Source: Kitasatospora sp. NA04385 (lineage in GTDB: Bacteria; Actinomycetota; Actinomycetes; Streptomycetales; Streptomycetaceae). From it: a stretch of DNA of 64,000 nucleotides. Of this stretch, positions 52,878 through 61,271 are shown piece by piece; positions within the stretch are counted from its first letter, which is position 1, and each line of letters opens with the position of its first letter. The stretch is from contig NZ_CP054919.1 of the NCBI RefSeq assembly GCF_013364235.1, forward strand, positions 2,274,810-2,338,809, in the 5' to 3' direction. The position numbers and the translations under genes are program-made. The notes beneath the pieces are model-generated. The model worked only from the letters and a program-made list of their open reading frames with translations. It was not told the origin of the DNA and did no database searches.

Positions 52878-54116
52878 TCAGCGCAGGTGCGAGGTGTCGT
52901 TGAGCAGCCGCAGCGAGGCGTTGCCGTCGCTGTAGTACTGCACGGCGCACAGCGAGGCCGCGGAGAGTTCCATCCGGTGCACGGCGTCCGGCGGGGCGCC
53001 GAGGGCGAGCCGGACCAGGCTCTTGATCGGGCTGACGTGGGAGACCACCAGGACGGTCTGCCCGGGGTGGCGGGCGATGATCCGGTCGCGGGCCCGGGCC
53101 ACCCGCTGGGCCAGGGTGGTGAGGGACTCGGCGCTGCCGGTGGGCCTGGCCCTGGCCGAGCCGAGCCAGGTGGTGAGGTCGTCGGGGTGGCGTTCCATCA
53201 CCTCGGCGAAGGTGAGCCCCTCCCAGGCGCCGAAGTCGAGTTCGCGCAGGTCCTCCTCGATCCGCACCTCCAGGCCGAGCCGGCGGGCGGTGGCCTCGGC
53301 GGTCTGCCGGGTGCGCAGCATCGGGGAGGCCACCACGGCCTGCACGGTGCCGCGGGCAGCCAGGGCCTCGGCGGCGCGGTCGGCCTGCCAGCGGCCCTTC
53401 TCGGAGAGGCCGGGGTCGCTGCCGGTGCCGCCGGAGAAGCGCTTGAGCGGGGTGAGCGGGGTCTCGCCGTGCCGCAGCAGGACCAGGGTGGTGGGGGTGC
53501 CGAGGTCGGCGGGCGCGGCCCAACCCGCCCTGGGGGCGGACGCAGCGGACGCGGCCGACGCGGCGGGCAGCGGTTCGTCGGCCGCGCCGGACACGACGGG
53601 CCCGGGCACGCCGGACCCGGATACGGCGGGCCCGGACACGGCGGACCCGGACGCGGCGGGCCCGGACGCGGCGGCCCGGGGGGCGGGCTCCCACTGGCGG
53701 CCGAGTCGCCCCGCGTCCATCGCCTCGTTGGCGAGCCGGTCGGCGGCCTTGTTGCGCTCGCGCGGGATCCACCCGTACGTGACCTGCCCGGCGGGGAGGA
53801 CGGCGCGGGCCTCGGCGGCCAGCGGCCGCATGTCGGGGTGCTTGACCTGCCAGCGCCCGGACATCTGCTCGACGACCAGCTTGGAGTCCATCCGGACCTC
53901 GACCCGGGCGTCCGGGTCGAGGTCGCGGGCGGCCCGCAGCCCGGCGATCAGGCCCCGGTACTCGGCGACGTTGTTGGTGGCGTGGCCGATGTACTCGGCG
54001 GCCTCGACCAGGACCTGCCCGGTGTCGGCGTCGCGGACCACCGCGCCGTAGCCGGCCGGCCCCGGGTTGCCCCGGGAGCCGCCGTCGGCCTCGACGACGT
54101 ACCTGGCGCCCGCCAC
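52878..54116 (-). CDS. Bifunctional RNase H / acid phosphatase (CobC-like)
   Basis: 412 residues from the GTG at 54116. The N-terminal type I RNase H (about 1-140) has the DEDD set: Asp in VEADGGSRGNPG, Glu in NVAEYRGL, Asp in RMDSKLVVEQ, Asp in NKAADRLAN. A Ser/Ala/Gly/Pro linker (about 145-200) joins a histidine-phosphatase domain with LLRHGETPL (catalytic His), ELDFGAWEGLTF and VVSHVSPIK. The same fusion in Mycobacterium (Rv2228c) hydrolyses RNA-DNA hybrids and alpha-ribazole phosphate (cobalamin route). The linker is encoded by tandem 15-bp DNA repeats. Third gene of the Nif3 - zinc-ribbon - RNase H operon, 4 bp after its neighbour. Confidence 0.93.
   Translation of the reverse strand: MAGARYVVEADGGSRGNPGPAGYGAVVRDADTGQVLVEAAEYIGHATNNVAEYRGLIAGLRAARDLDPDARVEVRMDSKLVVEQMSGRWQVKHPDMRPLAAEARAVLPAGQVTYGWIPRERNKAADRLANEAMDAGRLGRQWEPAPRAAASGPAASGSAVSGPAVSGSGVPGPVVSGAADEPLPAASAASAASAPRAGWAAPADLGTPTTLVLLRHGETPLTPLKRFSGGTGSDPGLSEKGRWQADRAAEALAARGTVQAVVASPMLRTRQTAEATARRLGLEVRIEEDLRELDFGAWEGLTFAEVMERHPDDLTTWLGSARARPTGSAESLTTLAQRVARARDRIIARHPGQTVLVVSHVSPIKSLVRLALGAPPDAVHRMELSAASLCAVQYYSDGNASLRLLNDTSHLR
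53591..53680. repeat. Six 15-bp in-frame tandem repeats encoding the RNase H/phosphatase linker
   Basis: Units such as ACGCGGCGGGCCCGG recur six times at exact 15-bp steps from 53591 to 53680 with small changes. They are in frame and encode 5-residue steps of the (A/V)SG(P/S)(A/G) type, so linker length can vary by five residues without disrupting either domain. Confidence 0.85.
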
Positions 54117-54120
54117 CGGG

Positions 54121-54861
54121 TCAGACGCCCGACTCGCCGGTGCGGACCAGGATGCGGCCGCAGTTCTCGCAGCGCAGCACCTTGTCGGCGGGCTCGGCCT
54201 TGATCGCGTTGAACTCGGTGATCGAGAACTCGGTGCGGCAGCCCTCGCAGCGGCGCTGGTAGAGGCGGGCCGCGCCGACGCCGCCCTGCTGCTCGCGCAG
54301 GCGCAGGTAGCTCTTCATCAGGTCGGCGGGGATCACGTTGGCGACGGCCTCGCGGTCGCGGCGGGCCTTCTCGACCTCGCCGTCGATCTCGGCGAACTTG
54401 GCGTCCCGGCGGCCCTCGGCCTCGGCGACGACCACGGAGGAGTGCTCCAGGCGGGCGGTGAGCTCGACCACCCGGGTCTGGGCGGACTCCAGGCGCTCCA
54501 TCACCTCCAGGACGATGTCCTCCAGGTCGCCCTGGCGCTTGGCCAGCGAGGTGTTCTCGTGCTGGAGGTTCTCCAGGTCCTTGGGCGAGACCGCACCGGA
54601 GTCCATCCGCTGCTGGTTGCGGGCGGCCCGGGTGCGGACCTGCTCGACGTCGGCCTCGGCCTTGGCCTGCTCGCGGGTGGTGTCGCCGAGCTGGGCCTGG
54701 GCGGCGACGACCAGGTCCTTGAGGGCGTTGTGGTCGGCGGTGGCCTTGTCGATCTCGGCGTGCTCGGGCAGGGTGCGGCGCCGGTGGGCCAGCTGGTCGA
54801 GGCGGGAGTCGAAGGCCTGCAGGTCGAGCAGGCGGATCTGGTCGGCGGGCGCGGCGTTCAC
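54121..54861 (-). CDS. Coiled-coil protein with C-terminal C4 zinc ribbon (DUF164 family)
   Basis: 246 residues from the GTG at 54861 behind CAGGAG. Residues about 10-180 are a long helical coiled coil rich in charged and Ala residues (SLAKRQGDLEDIVLEVMERL). The C-terminus carries two Cys pairs, CEGC and CENC, about 27 residues apart, forming a zinc ribbon. Family members are linked by conserved context to nif3 and rnh in actinobacteria; a nucleic-acid or ribosome-associated role is suspected but unproven. Confidence 0.88.
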   Translation of the reverse strand: MNAAPADQIRLLDLQAFDSRLDQLAHRRRTLPEHAEIDKATADHNALKDLVVAAQAQLGDTTREQAKAEADVEQVRTRAARNQQRMDSGAVSPKDLENLQHENTSLAKRQGDLEDIVLEVMERLESAQTRVVELTARLEHSSVVVAEAEGRRDAKFAEIDGEVEKARRDREAVANVIPADLMKSYLRLREQQGGVGAARLYQRRCEGCRTEFSITEFNAIKAEPADKVLRCENCGRILVRTGESGV

Positions 54862-54899
54862 GCGGCAGGGCTCCTGTTGAGTTGGTTCGGCGGGAAGGT

Positions 54900-55736
54900 T
54901 CAGAGGGCGTACGGCATCGGCGCGTGCGCCGTCCACGGGTCGGTGACCCGGGTGGAGACGCGGGTCTCCAGCGGCCAGCCGCGGCTGTCGGCGCGGCCGG
55001 TGAGCTCGCGGGCGGCCAGGGTGAGCCAGGGCCACTCGGTGGCCCAGTGCGCGGCGTCGACCAGGGCGACCGGGGCCGCCTCGACGGCCTCGGAGACCGG
55101 GTGGTGCCGCAGGTCGGCGGTGACGTACGCGTCCACGCCGGCCTTGCGGGCCTCGGCCAGGAAGGAGTCGCCGGAGCCGCCGCAGACCGCGACCCGGCGG
55201 ACGAGCCGCTCCGGGTCGCCGGCGGCGCGCACGCCCGCGGCGGTGGCGGGCAGCCCGGCGGCGACCTGCGCCGCGAACGCGGCCAGGGTCAGCGGCTGCG
55301 GGAGCTCGCCGATCCGGCCGCTGCCCCGGCGGCCCGCCGGGTCGGTCGGGTCGGCCACCAGCGGTCCGGTGACCTTCAGCCCGACGGCCTCGGCCAGCGC
55401 GTCCGAGACCCCGGGGGCGGCGTGGTCGGCGTTGGTGTGCGCGACGTGCAGCGCGATGTCGTGCTTGATCAGGGTGTGCACCACCCGGCCCTTGAAGCCG
55501 GTGGCGGCGACGGTGGTGGTGCCGCGCAGGTAGAGGGGGTGGTGGGTGACCAGCAGGTCGGCGCCCCACTCGACGGCCTCGTCCACCACGGCCCGGACGG
55601 GGTCGACGGCGAACAGCACCCGGCGCACCTCCGCCCCGGGGTCGCCGCAGACCAGGCCCACCGCGTCCCAGGACTCCGCCCACTGCGGGGGGTAGACCTC
55701 TTCGAGCACGGCGATGACGTCGGATAGTTTCGGCAC
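54900..55736 (-). CDS. Nif3-like dinuclear metal-centre protein (DUF34)
   Basis: 278 residues from the GTG at 55736. Nif3/YbgI metal-binding residues are in LLVTHHPLYLRG (His-His), HTNAD (His, Asp) and, near the C-terminus, DAAHWATEWPW (His, Glu). The start SDVIAVLEEVYPPQWAESWDAVGL is characteristic. Reported roles for the family include metal chaperoning and GTP-cyclohydrolase-like annotation, none proven. First gene of the three-gene minus-strand operon; about 38 bp separates it from the next gene. Confidence 0.92.
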   Translation of the reverse strand: MPKLSDVIAVLEEVYPPQWAESWDAVGLVCGDPGAEVRRVLFAVDPVRAVVDEAVEWGADLLVTHHPLYLRGTTTVAATGFKGRVVHTLIKHDIALHVAHTNADHAAPGVSDALAEAVGLKVTGPLVADPTDPAGRRGSGRIGELPQPLTLAAFAAQVAAGLPATAAGVRAAGDPERLVRRVAVCGGSGDSFLAEARKAGVDAYVTADLRHHPVSEAVEAAPVALVDAAHWATEWPWLTLAARELTGRADSRGWPLETRVSTRVTDPWTAHAPMPYAL

Positions 55737-55914
55737 CTGTCGAGACTACCGCGTGCCGGGGCCGGGGCCGGTCGCGCTCCCGGCGTGCGGACCGGGCCCG
55801 GCCGTCGTACACCTGCGCGTCAACCCGGTGGGGGCGGTGGGCGGGCGGCTCCGGCGGCGCTCCGGCGGGCCCGCGGGGCGGAACCGGCCGGTGGCCGCGC
55901 GGGGCGCCCTGGTC

Positions 55915-55986
55915 ACACCGGCCGGGGCGAACGCATTCGAAAACGAAACCCGATCACCCTTACGGGTGAAGTGACCCGGCCGGTGT
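55915..55986. promoter_or_regulatory. Nested inverted repeats upstream of the lanthipeptide synthetase gene
   Basis: An outer 12-bp inverted repeat (55915-55926 with 55975-55986) encloses an inner TCACCC (55954-55959) / GGGTGA (55964-55969) hairpin. The region 55930-56060 is AT-richer than its surroundings and lies between nif3 and lanL (470 bp, no gene), so the cluster's promoter and a regulator site are probably here. Confidence 0.5.
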
Positions 55987-56206
55987 TGAGTCACACCCGC
56001 CCCGAAAGTAACTTCTAGTCCTGCGAACGAGAGTTGCCTCGACCAGGGGGGTCGAAAAAGGCGACCGGCCGTAATTCCCGCGCACGGAGCGCGGAATCCC
56101 GTGAATCCGGATGCGGAACGCGGGGCGAATGCGCCGGGCGTCAGCGAGGCTCTCGTGACTTCCGCAGACCGTTCGGTCGGGTCCACCGCGAAGGGGTGTG
56201 AAGCAG

Positions 56207-58960
56207 ATGGGGGCGGGCACACCGCTGCGCAGGGCCGGGGGGCCGAGCCAGGTCGACGACGGGCCGGGTGTGGACGGCACGTTGGTGGAGGTGGCACGGG
56301 CGGCCGTGGCCGGCAGCAGGGCCCGGGGAGGCGACGGCGACTGGACGGTCGCGGTCGAGGGCTTCTGGTGCACGGTGCGGCCGCCCGGCCGCGAACTCCC
56401 CGCCCAGGGCTGGAAGCTGCACGTCAGCGCGGCCTCCTCGGTGGCGGTCGAGGTGCTGTCCGCGGTCGCCGCGGCCGTCGCCGACGACCCGTGCGCCTTC
56501 AAATTCACCGCCGACCGGGAGAAACTCCACGAACTGAACTCCCGGAACAGCGAACGCGGATCCGCCGGTAAATTCCTCACCGTCTACCCGGGCGACGACG
56601 AGCAATTCCGGCGGCTCGCCGAGGAACTCCACCGCGCCACCGCGGGAATGCCGGGGCCGGTGATTCTCTCCGACCGCCCGTACCGTCCCGGCAGCCTGGT
56701 GCACTACCGCTACGGCGCGTTCGCCGGCCGGTCGGTGCTCGGCAACGACGGCGCCTACCGCTCGATGCTGCGCGCCCCCGGCGGCGCCCTGGTCGAGGAC
56801 GTGCGCGGCGCCGTCTACCGCCGTCCGCCCTGGGTGGCCGACCCCGTCGAGGGGGCGGGATCGACCACCGGCGGCGGGCGGGCACCCGGCGGCGTGCTGC
56901 TGGACGGCCGCTGGGCCCTGACCGCCGCGCTGCGGCACGGCGCCAAGGGCGGGGTGTTCCTGGGCAGCGACCGGATCACCGGCGCCGAGGTGGTGGTCAA
57001 GCAGGCCCGGGCGCACATCGAGGTGGACCGGGCCGGCACCGACGCCCGCACCGCCCTGCGCCACGAGGCCGAACTGCTCGGCCGGCTCGCCGACAGCGGC
57101 CTCACCCCCCGGGTGCACGCCCTGGTCGAGCAGCAGGACTCGCTGTTCCTCGTCCAGGACCGCGTCCCCGGCCAGGCCCTGGGCAGCTGGGTCGCGGCCC
57201 GGCTGCGCCGCGACGGCACCCCGGACGTCCCGTGGGCCGAGGCCGGCCCGATGGCGCTCGCCCTGCTCGACCTGGTCGAGCGGGTGCACCGCCGCGGCCT
57301 CGTCCTGCGCGACCTCTCCCCCGGGAACGTGCTGGTCACCCCGGACGGCGACGTCCGCCTGGTCGACCTCGAACTCGCCGTCCCCGCCGGGGTGCTGGCC
57401 GGTTCCGCGGGCACCCCCGGCTACCGGGCCCCCGAGCACTCCGGCCCGCACCGGACCGGCCGGGCCGCCCGCAGCACCGACCTGTACGCCCTCGGCGGCC
57501 TGTACTTCCTGCTCGCCACCGGCCACGACCCGCTGCTGCCCGACGACCTGCCGCAGGCCCGTCCGGTCGCCGACCGGCTGGGGCGCTGGCTGGCGCTGGC
57601 CGCCCGCGGGGGCGACACCGCCCGCCGGCTCGCCCCGCTGGTGCTCGGCCTGCGCGCCGAGGCCGCCGACCGGCGCTGGAGCCTGGAGCGCGTCCGCACC
57701 GCGCTCGCCGCCGGGGCCGCGCCCGGAACCACACCCGCCGCACCCGTCGCCCCGCCCCCACTGGACCGGTTGCTGCACGACGGGCTGCGCCTGCTCGCCC
57801 GCAGCGCCACCCCGCAGCGCCCGGACCGGCTCTGGCCGACCGTCCCGGGCGGCCTGCTCACCGACCCGTGCAACGTCCAGCACGGCGCGGCCGGCGTCCT
57901 CGCCCTGCTCGCCCGGGCCGCCCGCGCGCCGCTGCCCGGACCCGCCCGCGAACGCGCCCGGGCCACCGCCGCCGTCGCCGCCGCCTGGGTCGAGCGCCGC
58001 TGCGCCGCCGAACCCGTGGTGCTCCCCGGACTGCACTTCGGCCGGGCCGGCACCGCCTGGGCCCTGTTCGACGCCGCCGAGGCCCTCGACGACCCCGGCC
58101 TCGCCGAACGCGCCGCCGGGCTCACCGCGAAGCTCCCGCTCGACTGGCCCAACCCCGACGTCTGCCACGGCGTCGCGGGCGCCGGCCTCGCCCAGCTCCG
58201 CGCCCACCGCGCCACCGGCGCCCGCACCTTCCTCGACCGCACCGCCCGCTGCGTCCACCGGCTGCTCGCCGCCGCCCGCGACGAGCCGTACGGGACGGTC
58301 TGGCCGGTGCCCGCCGACTTCGACTCCGCGCTGGCCGGCGCCACCCACCTCGGCCACGCGCACGGCGTCGCCGGTGTCGGCGCCTTCCTGCTCGCCGCCG
58401 CGGGCGTCCTCGCGGACGGCGGCGACCCCGCGCTCGCCGCCACCGCGGCGGACGCCCGGGCCGGGGCCGACCGGGCCGCCCGCACCCTGGCCGCCACCGC
58501 CCGGTCCGACGGCCCCGCCGCGTGGTGGCCGCAGAGCCACGGCGACCCGGAACACGTCCGCCTCGCCCACTGGTGCAGCGGCTCCTCCGGGGTCGGCAGC
58601 TTCCTGGTCCGGCACTGGCTGGCCACCGGCGACCCCGACTCCCACCGCCTCGCCCTGGCCGCCGGTCGGGCCGTCCTGGACGCCCGCTGGCACAGCGGCG
58701 TGACCGCCTGCCACGGCCTGGCGGGCAACGGCGAGTACCTGCTCGACCTGGCCGAGGCCACCGGCGAGGGGCGCTTCCGGCACGGCGCCCGGGACCTCGC
58801 CGCCCTGATCGCCGCGCGCACCGCCCTCCGCGACGACCTGCTGGTCCTCCCCGACGAGACCGGCACCACCGCCACCCCCGCCTACGGCACCGGCACCGCC
58901 GGGCCGCTCGCCTTCCTGCTCCGCCTCCGCCACGGCGGGCCCCGGATGTGGAGCCCCTGA
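56207..58960 (+). CDS. Class IV-type lanthipeptide synthetase (LanL: lyase-kinase-cyclase)
   Basis: Dehydrates Ser/Thr of a precursor peptide and couples them to Cys to form thioether rings. About 917 residues from the ATG at 56207 (AAGGGG ten bases upstream; a GTG at 56198 is in frame). Lyase domain about 1-230: WKLHVSA, FKFTADREKLHELNSRNSE, GSAGKFLTVYP, VILSDRPYRPGSLVHYRYG. Kinase domain about 235-510: VVVKQAR, GLVLRDLSPGNVLV, LVDLELA. LanC-like cyclase domain about 520-917 with all zinc ligands: C790 in AHWCSGSSG, C835-H836 in TACHGLAG, plus LGHAHGVAG. Class III (LanKC) enzymes lack these ligands, so class IV is favoured. Followed by a protease gene 72 bp later. Confidence 0.93.
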   Translation: MGAGTPLRRAGGPSQVDDGPGVDGTLVEVARAAVAGSRARGGDGDWTVAVEGFWCTVRPPGRELPAQGWKLHVSAASSVAVEVLSAVAAAVADDPCAFKFTADREKLHELNSRNSERGSAGKFLTVYPGDDEQFRRLAEELHRATAGMPGPVILSDRPYRPGSLVHYRYGAFAGRSVLGNDGAYRSMLRAPGGALVEDVRGAVYRRPPWVADPVEGAGSTTGGGRAPGGVLLDGRWALTAALRHGAKGGVFLGSDRITGAEVVVKQARAHIEVDRAGTDARTALRHEAELLGRLADSGLTPRVHALVEQQDSLFLVQDRVPGQALGSWVAARLRRDGTPDVPWAEAGPMALALLDLVERVHRRGLVLRDLSPGNVLVTPDGDVRLVDLELAVPAGVLAGSAGTPGYRAPEHSGPHRTGRAARSTDLYALGGLYFLLATGHDPLLPDDLPQARPVADRLGRWLALAARGGDTARRLAPLVLGLRAEAADRRWSLERVRTALAAGAAPGTTPAAPVAPPPLDRLLHDGLRLLARSATPQRPDRLWPTVPGGLLTDPCNVQHGAAGVLALLARAARAPLPGPARERARATAAVAAAWVERRCAAEPVVLPGLHFGRAGTAWALFDAAEALDDPGLAERAAGLTAKLPLDWPNPDVCHGVAGAGLAQLRAHRATGARTFLDRTARCVHRLLAAARDEPYGTVWPVPADFDSALAGATHLGHAHGVAGVGAFLLAAAGVLADGGDPALAATAADARAGADRAARTLAATARSDGPAAWWPQSHGDPEHVRLAHWCSGSSGVGSFLVRHWLATGDPDSHRLALAAGRAVLDARWHSGVTACHGLAGNGEYLLDLAEATGEGRFRHGARDLAALIAARTALRDDLLVLPDETGTTATPAYGTGTAGPLAFLLRLRHGGPRMWSP

Positions 58961-59032
58961 CGGCGGAGAGCCGCCCCGGCGGAGAGCCCCCGGGCCCCTG
59001 AACACCCCACCCGTACCGAAAGGTGATCCCCC

Positions 59033-60892
59033 ATGAGCACGCAGACCGTGCACCTCGCGTTGCGGCGGCTCAGCTTCACCTTCGCCGGCGACGGCTCGCA
59101 CGCCGCGTGCCTCGCCGCCGGGGCCGACGGCGGGTGGTACGCGGAGAGTTGGCGGCTTCCGGCCGAGGGGCCGGCCGTGCCGACCGCGCTGCCGTCGGAG
59201 GAGGGGCTGCGGGCCCAGCTGCTCGCGCTGCCGGACGGCCGGGTGCTGGTGTGCCGGCACGACGGGGACCGGCACGCGCTGGTGCTGCTGGCGGCCGGGG
59301 AGCCGGAGGTGCCGCTGGCGGCGGTGCGGACGGCCGGTCTGCGGATGCTCGCGGTGCCGGGCGGGGCGGCCGCCGGGCCGGGGGCGCCGGTCGCGGTGCT
59401 GCTGGGCACGGACACCCGGCCGGTGACGACGGTGTGGCTGCTGGCGGCGGACGGTTCGGCGCCGCGGGAGGTCGCGCAGCTGCCGGGGCTGCACGGCGGC
59501 GGGGTCTGGCTGGACGTCGCGGGGCGGCTGCTGGCGCTGGACCGGGTGGTCGGCGGGATGGTGAAGACGGTCGTGCTGGATCTCGAACTCGGCACCGCGA
59601 CACCGCTGTTGGAGCTGGGCGAGAGCAGCAACGACCGGCTGGTGCTGTTCGATCCGGCGACCGGCTTCGGGATGCTGCGCAGTGACGCGCCGGGGGTGGA
59701 CCGGCTCGGCTGGGCGCTGATCGGCGGCGGCGAGCCGGTGCGGTTCCCGGACTGCCTGCACCAGCCGGGTCGGCTGCTGCGCCCGGTGGCGTCGGCGCCC
59801 GGGCTGCTGCCGGGCGCGGAGCCGCAGGTGGTGCTGCAGGTGGACCACGGCGCGGCGTCGGCGCTGGTGCTGTGGCGGGCGGGCGAGAAGCAGGTGCGTC
59901 CGCTGCCGGTGCCGCCGGGTCGGCTGGGGGCGGTGGGGCACTGGTCGGCGGCGGGGCTGCGGATGCCGTACTCGGCGCCGGACCGCCCGGCGGCGCTGGC
60001 CACGCTGGACGTGGCGGCGCTGCTGGACGCGCCGGACCTCGAAACCGGGTCGGCCCCGGCGGGCTGGCGGCTGGACGGCTCGACGGTGCCGGGGGACGGC
60101 GGCCGGTGGCTGTCCGCGCGGTGCCTGGAGCTGCCCGGCCCGGCCGGTCCGGTGGAGTCGGTGGTGTACGGCGGCGACGGGTGGCTGTCGGCGCCGCACC
60201 TGGTGCTGGCGCTGCACGGCGGCCCGGCGGACGCCTGGCGGCTGGAGTTCGATCCGGCGCTGCAGCGGATGGCGGCGGACGGCCTGGCGGTGCTGGCGCC
60301 GAACCAGCGCGGTTCGACGGGGTACGGCCCGGAGTACGCGATGGCGATCCGGGGCGCCTGGGGCGGGCCGGACCTGGAGGACGTGCTGGCCCTGCTGGCG
60401 GACGTGGCGGGGCGGCGGGCGGCGGCGGGGCTGGAGCCCCCGGCGCTGTTCGGGGTGAGCTACGGCGCGTTCCTGGCGCTGCTGGCGGCGGCGCACGCCC
60501 CGGCCGGGTCGGTGTCGCGGTGCGCGGTGGTGGCGCCGTTCCTGTCCGGCGGGCGGCTGCTGGCGGAGGCGTCGGCGCCGGTGCGGGCGCTGACCACCCG
60601 GCTGGGCGGCGACCGGGAGCTGTGGGACGCCCGGGGGCCGCGCGACGTGCTGCGGGTGGCGGACCGCCTGCGGGCGCCGCTGCTGGTGGTGCACGGGGAC
60701 CGGGACGAGGTGGTGCCGGTGGGCCAGTCCCGTTCGCTGCGGCACGAGTTGCTGCGGCTGGGGCGGGTGGAGGGCGTCGACTTCCGGTACGTGGAGGCGA
60801 CGGGGGCGGGGCACGAGGTGCTGGCCGAGGAGGGTGCGGCGGCGGTGCACGAGCTGCTGGCGGGCTTCCTGCGCACCGGCCGCCCGACCTGA
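59033..60892 (+). CDS. Prolyl-oligopeptidase-family (S9) serine peptidase, probable lanthipeptide leader protease
   Basis: 619 residues from the ATG at 59033 behind GAAAGGTGA. An N-terminal beta-propeller-like region (about 1-370) precedes an alpha/beta-hydrolase domain with the triad S476 (GVSYGAF), D558 (HGDRDEVVP) and H594 (GAGHEVL). Family members cut after Pro. The precursor leader at 61020 has a single Pro (P18, in LQELPEL). FlaP-type S9 peptidases cut leaders in class III clusters, so a leader-removal role is likely here by context; direct evidence is lacking. No signal peptide, so it acts inside the cell. Confidence 0.88.
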   Translation: MSTQTVHLALRRLSFTFAGDGSHAACLAAGADGGWYAESWRLPAEGPAVPTALPSEEGLRAQLLALPDGRVLVCRHDGDRHALVLLAAGEPEVPLAAVRTAGLRMLAVPGGAAAGPGAPVAVLLGTDTRPVTTVWLLAADGSAPREVAQLPGLHGGGVWLDVAGRLLALDRVVGGMVKTVVLDLELGTATPLLELGESSNDRLVLFDPATGFGMLRSDAPGVDRLGWALIGGGEPVRFPDCLHQPGRLLRPVASAPGLLPGAEPQVVLQVDHGAASALVLWRAGEKQVRPLPVPPGRLGAVGHWSAAGLRMPYSAPDRPAALATLDVAALLDAPDLETGSAPAGWRLDGSTVPGDGGRWLSARCLELPGPAGPVESVVYGGDGWLSAPHLVLALHGGPADAWRLEFDPALQRMAADGLAVLAPNQRGSTGYGPEYAMAIRGAWGGPDLEDVLALLADVAGRRAAAGLEPPALFGVSYGAFLALLAAAHAPAGSVSRCAVVAPFLSGGRLLAEASAPVRALTTRLGGDRELWDARGPRDVLRVADRLRAPLLVVHGDRDEVVPVGQSRSLRHELLRLGRVEGVDFRYVEATGAGHEVLAEEGAAAVHELLAGFLRTGRPT

Positions 60893-61019
60893 CGGGCCGC
60901 CAGGGGAGCGCGTGGATTTCCCGGCGCCGTGCGCGTGCGGGAGCAGGACCGGCGGCGGTGCGCCGCCGCGGTCGTCGGGCGCGTCCGTGTCCGGCGGGAA
61001 CCACAGGGAGGGAAACACC

Positions 61020-61163
61020 ATGGAGCACACGAGCGCGTTCGAGACCGACCTCGCGGCCCTGCAGGAGCTGCCGGAGCTGGAGTCGGTGGAGCTGGGCGGC
61101 CACGGCGGCGGGTGCCAGTTCACCTGTCTGATCCTGACCTGTCTGATCTTCACCGTCAGCTGA
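61020..61163 (+). CDS. Lanthipeptide precursor peptide (LanA)
   Basis: 47 residues from the ATG at 61020 with GGGAGGG eight bases upstream. Leader MEHTSAFETDLAALQELPEL continues as ESVELGGHGGG; it is acidic and helical around DLAALQELPE, the recognition-helix type of class III/IV leaders. The C-terminal part CQFTCLILTCLIFTVS has Cys at positions 1, 5 and 10 and Thr/Ser at 4, 9, 14 and 16. Processing after the Gly-rich stretch (or after P18 with trimming) is predicted. The three Cys and four hydroxy residues allow up to three thioether rings. Position between synthetase/protease and exporters supports the assignment. Confidence 0.93.
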   Translation: MEHTSAFETDLAALQELPELESVELGGHGGGCQFTCLILTCLIFTVS

Positions 61164-61180
61164 CCCGGGTCGTCCCGACC

Positions 61181-61220
61181 GGGCCGTGTCCGTCCCCGTC
61201 CGCGGGGGCGGGCACGGCCC
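61181..61220 (+). terminator. Strong hairpin directly after the precursor gene
   Basis: Arms 61181-61198 and 61203-61220 form an 18-bp stem (two G-U pairs in RNA) around a TCCG loop, 17 bp after the LanA stop. No T tract. Likely a partial terminator or RNA-stabilising stem that keeps precursor mRNA in excess over the exporter genes. Confidence 0.7.
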
Positions 61221-61271
61221 TCCCGGCCGTCCGTCCTGCTCGTTCGCCCCTTGTTGACCAGGAGAGTTCTC

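Noticed and set aside
56207..58960. Class III (LanKC) assignment
   Set aside because: The cyclase domain keeps Cys, Cys-His zinc ligands and a GHAHG segment, which LanKC enzymes lack.
59033..61103. Large minus-strand frame (675 residues) across the protease gene
   Set aside because: It is Pro/Ala/Arg-rich mirror sequence and runs opposite both the protease and the precursor.
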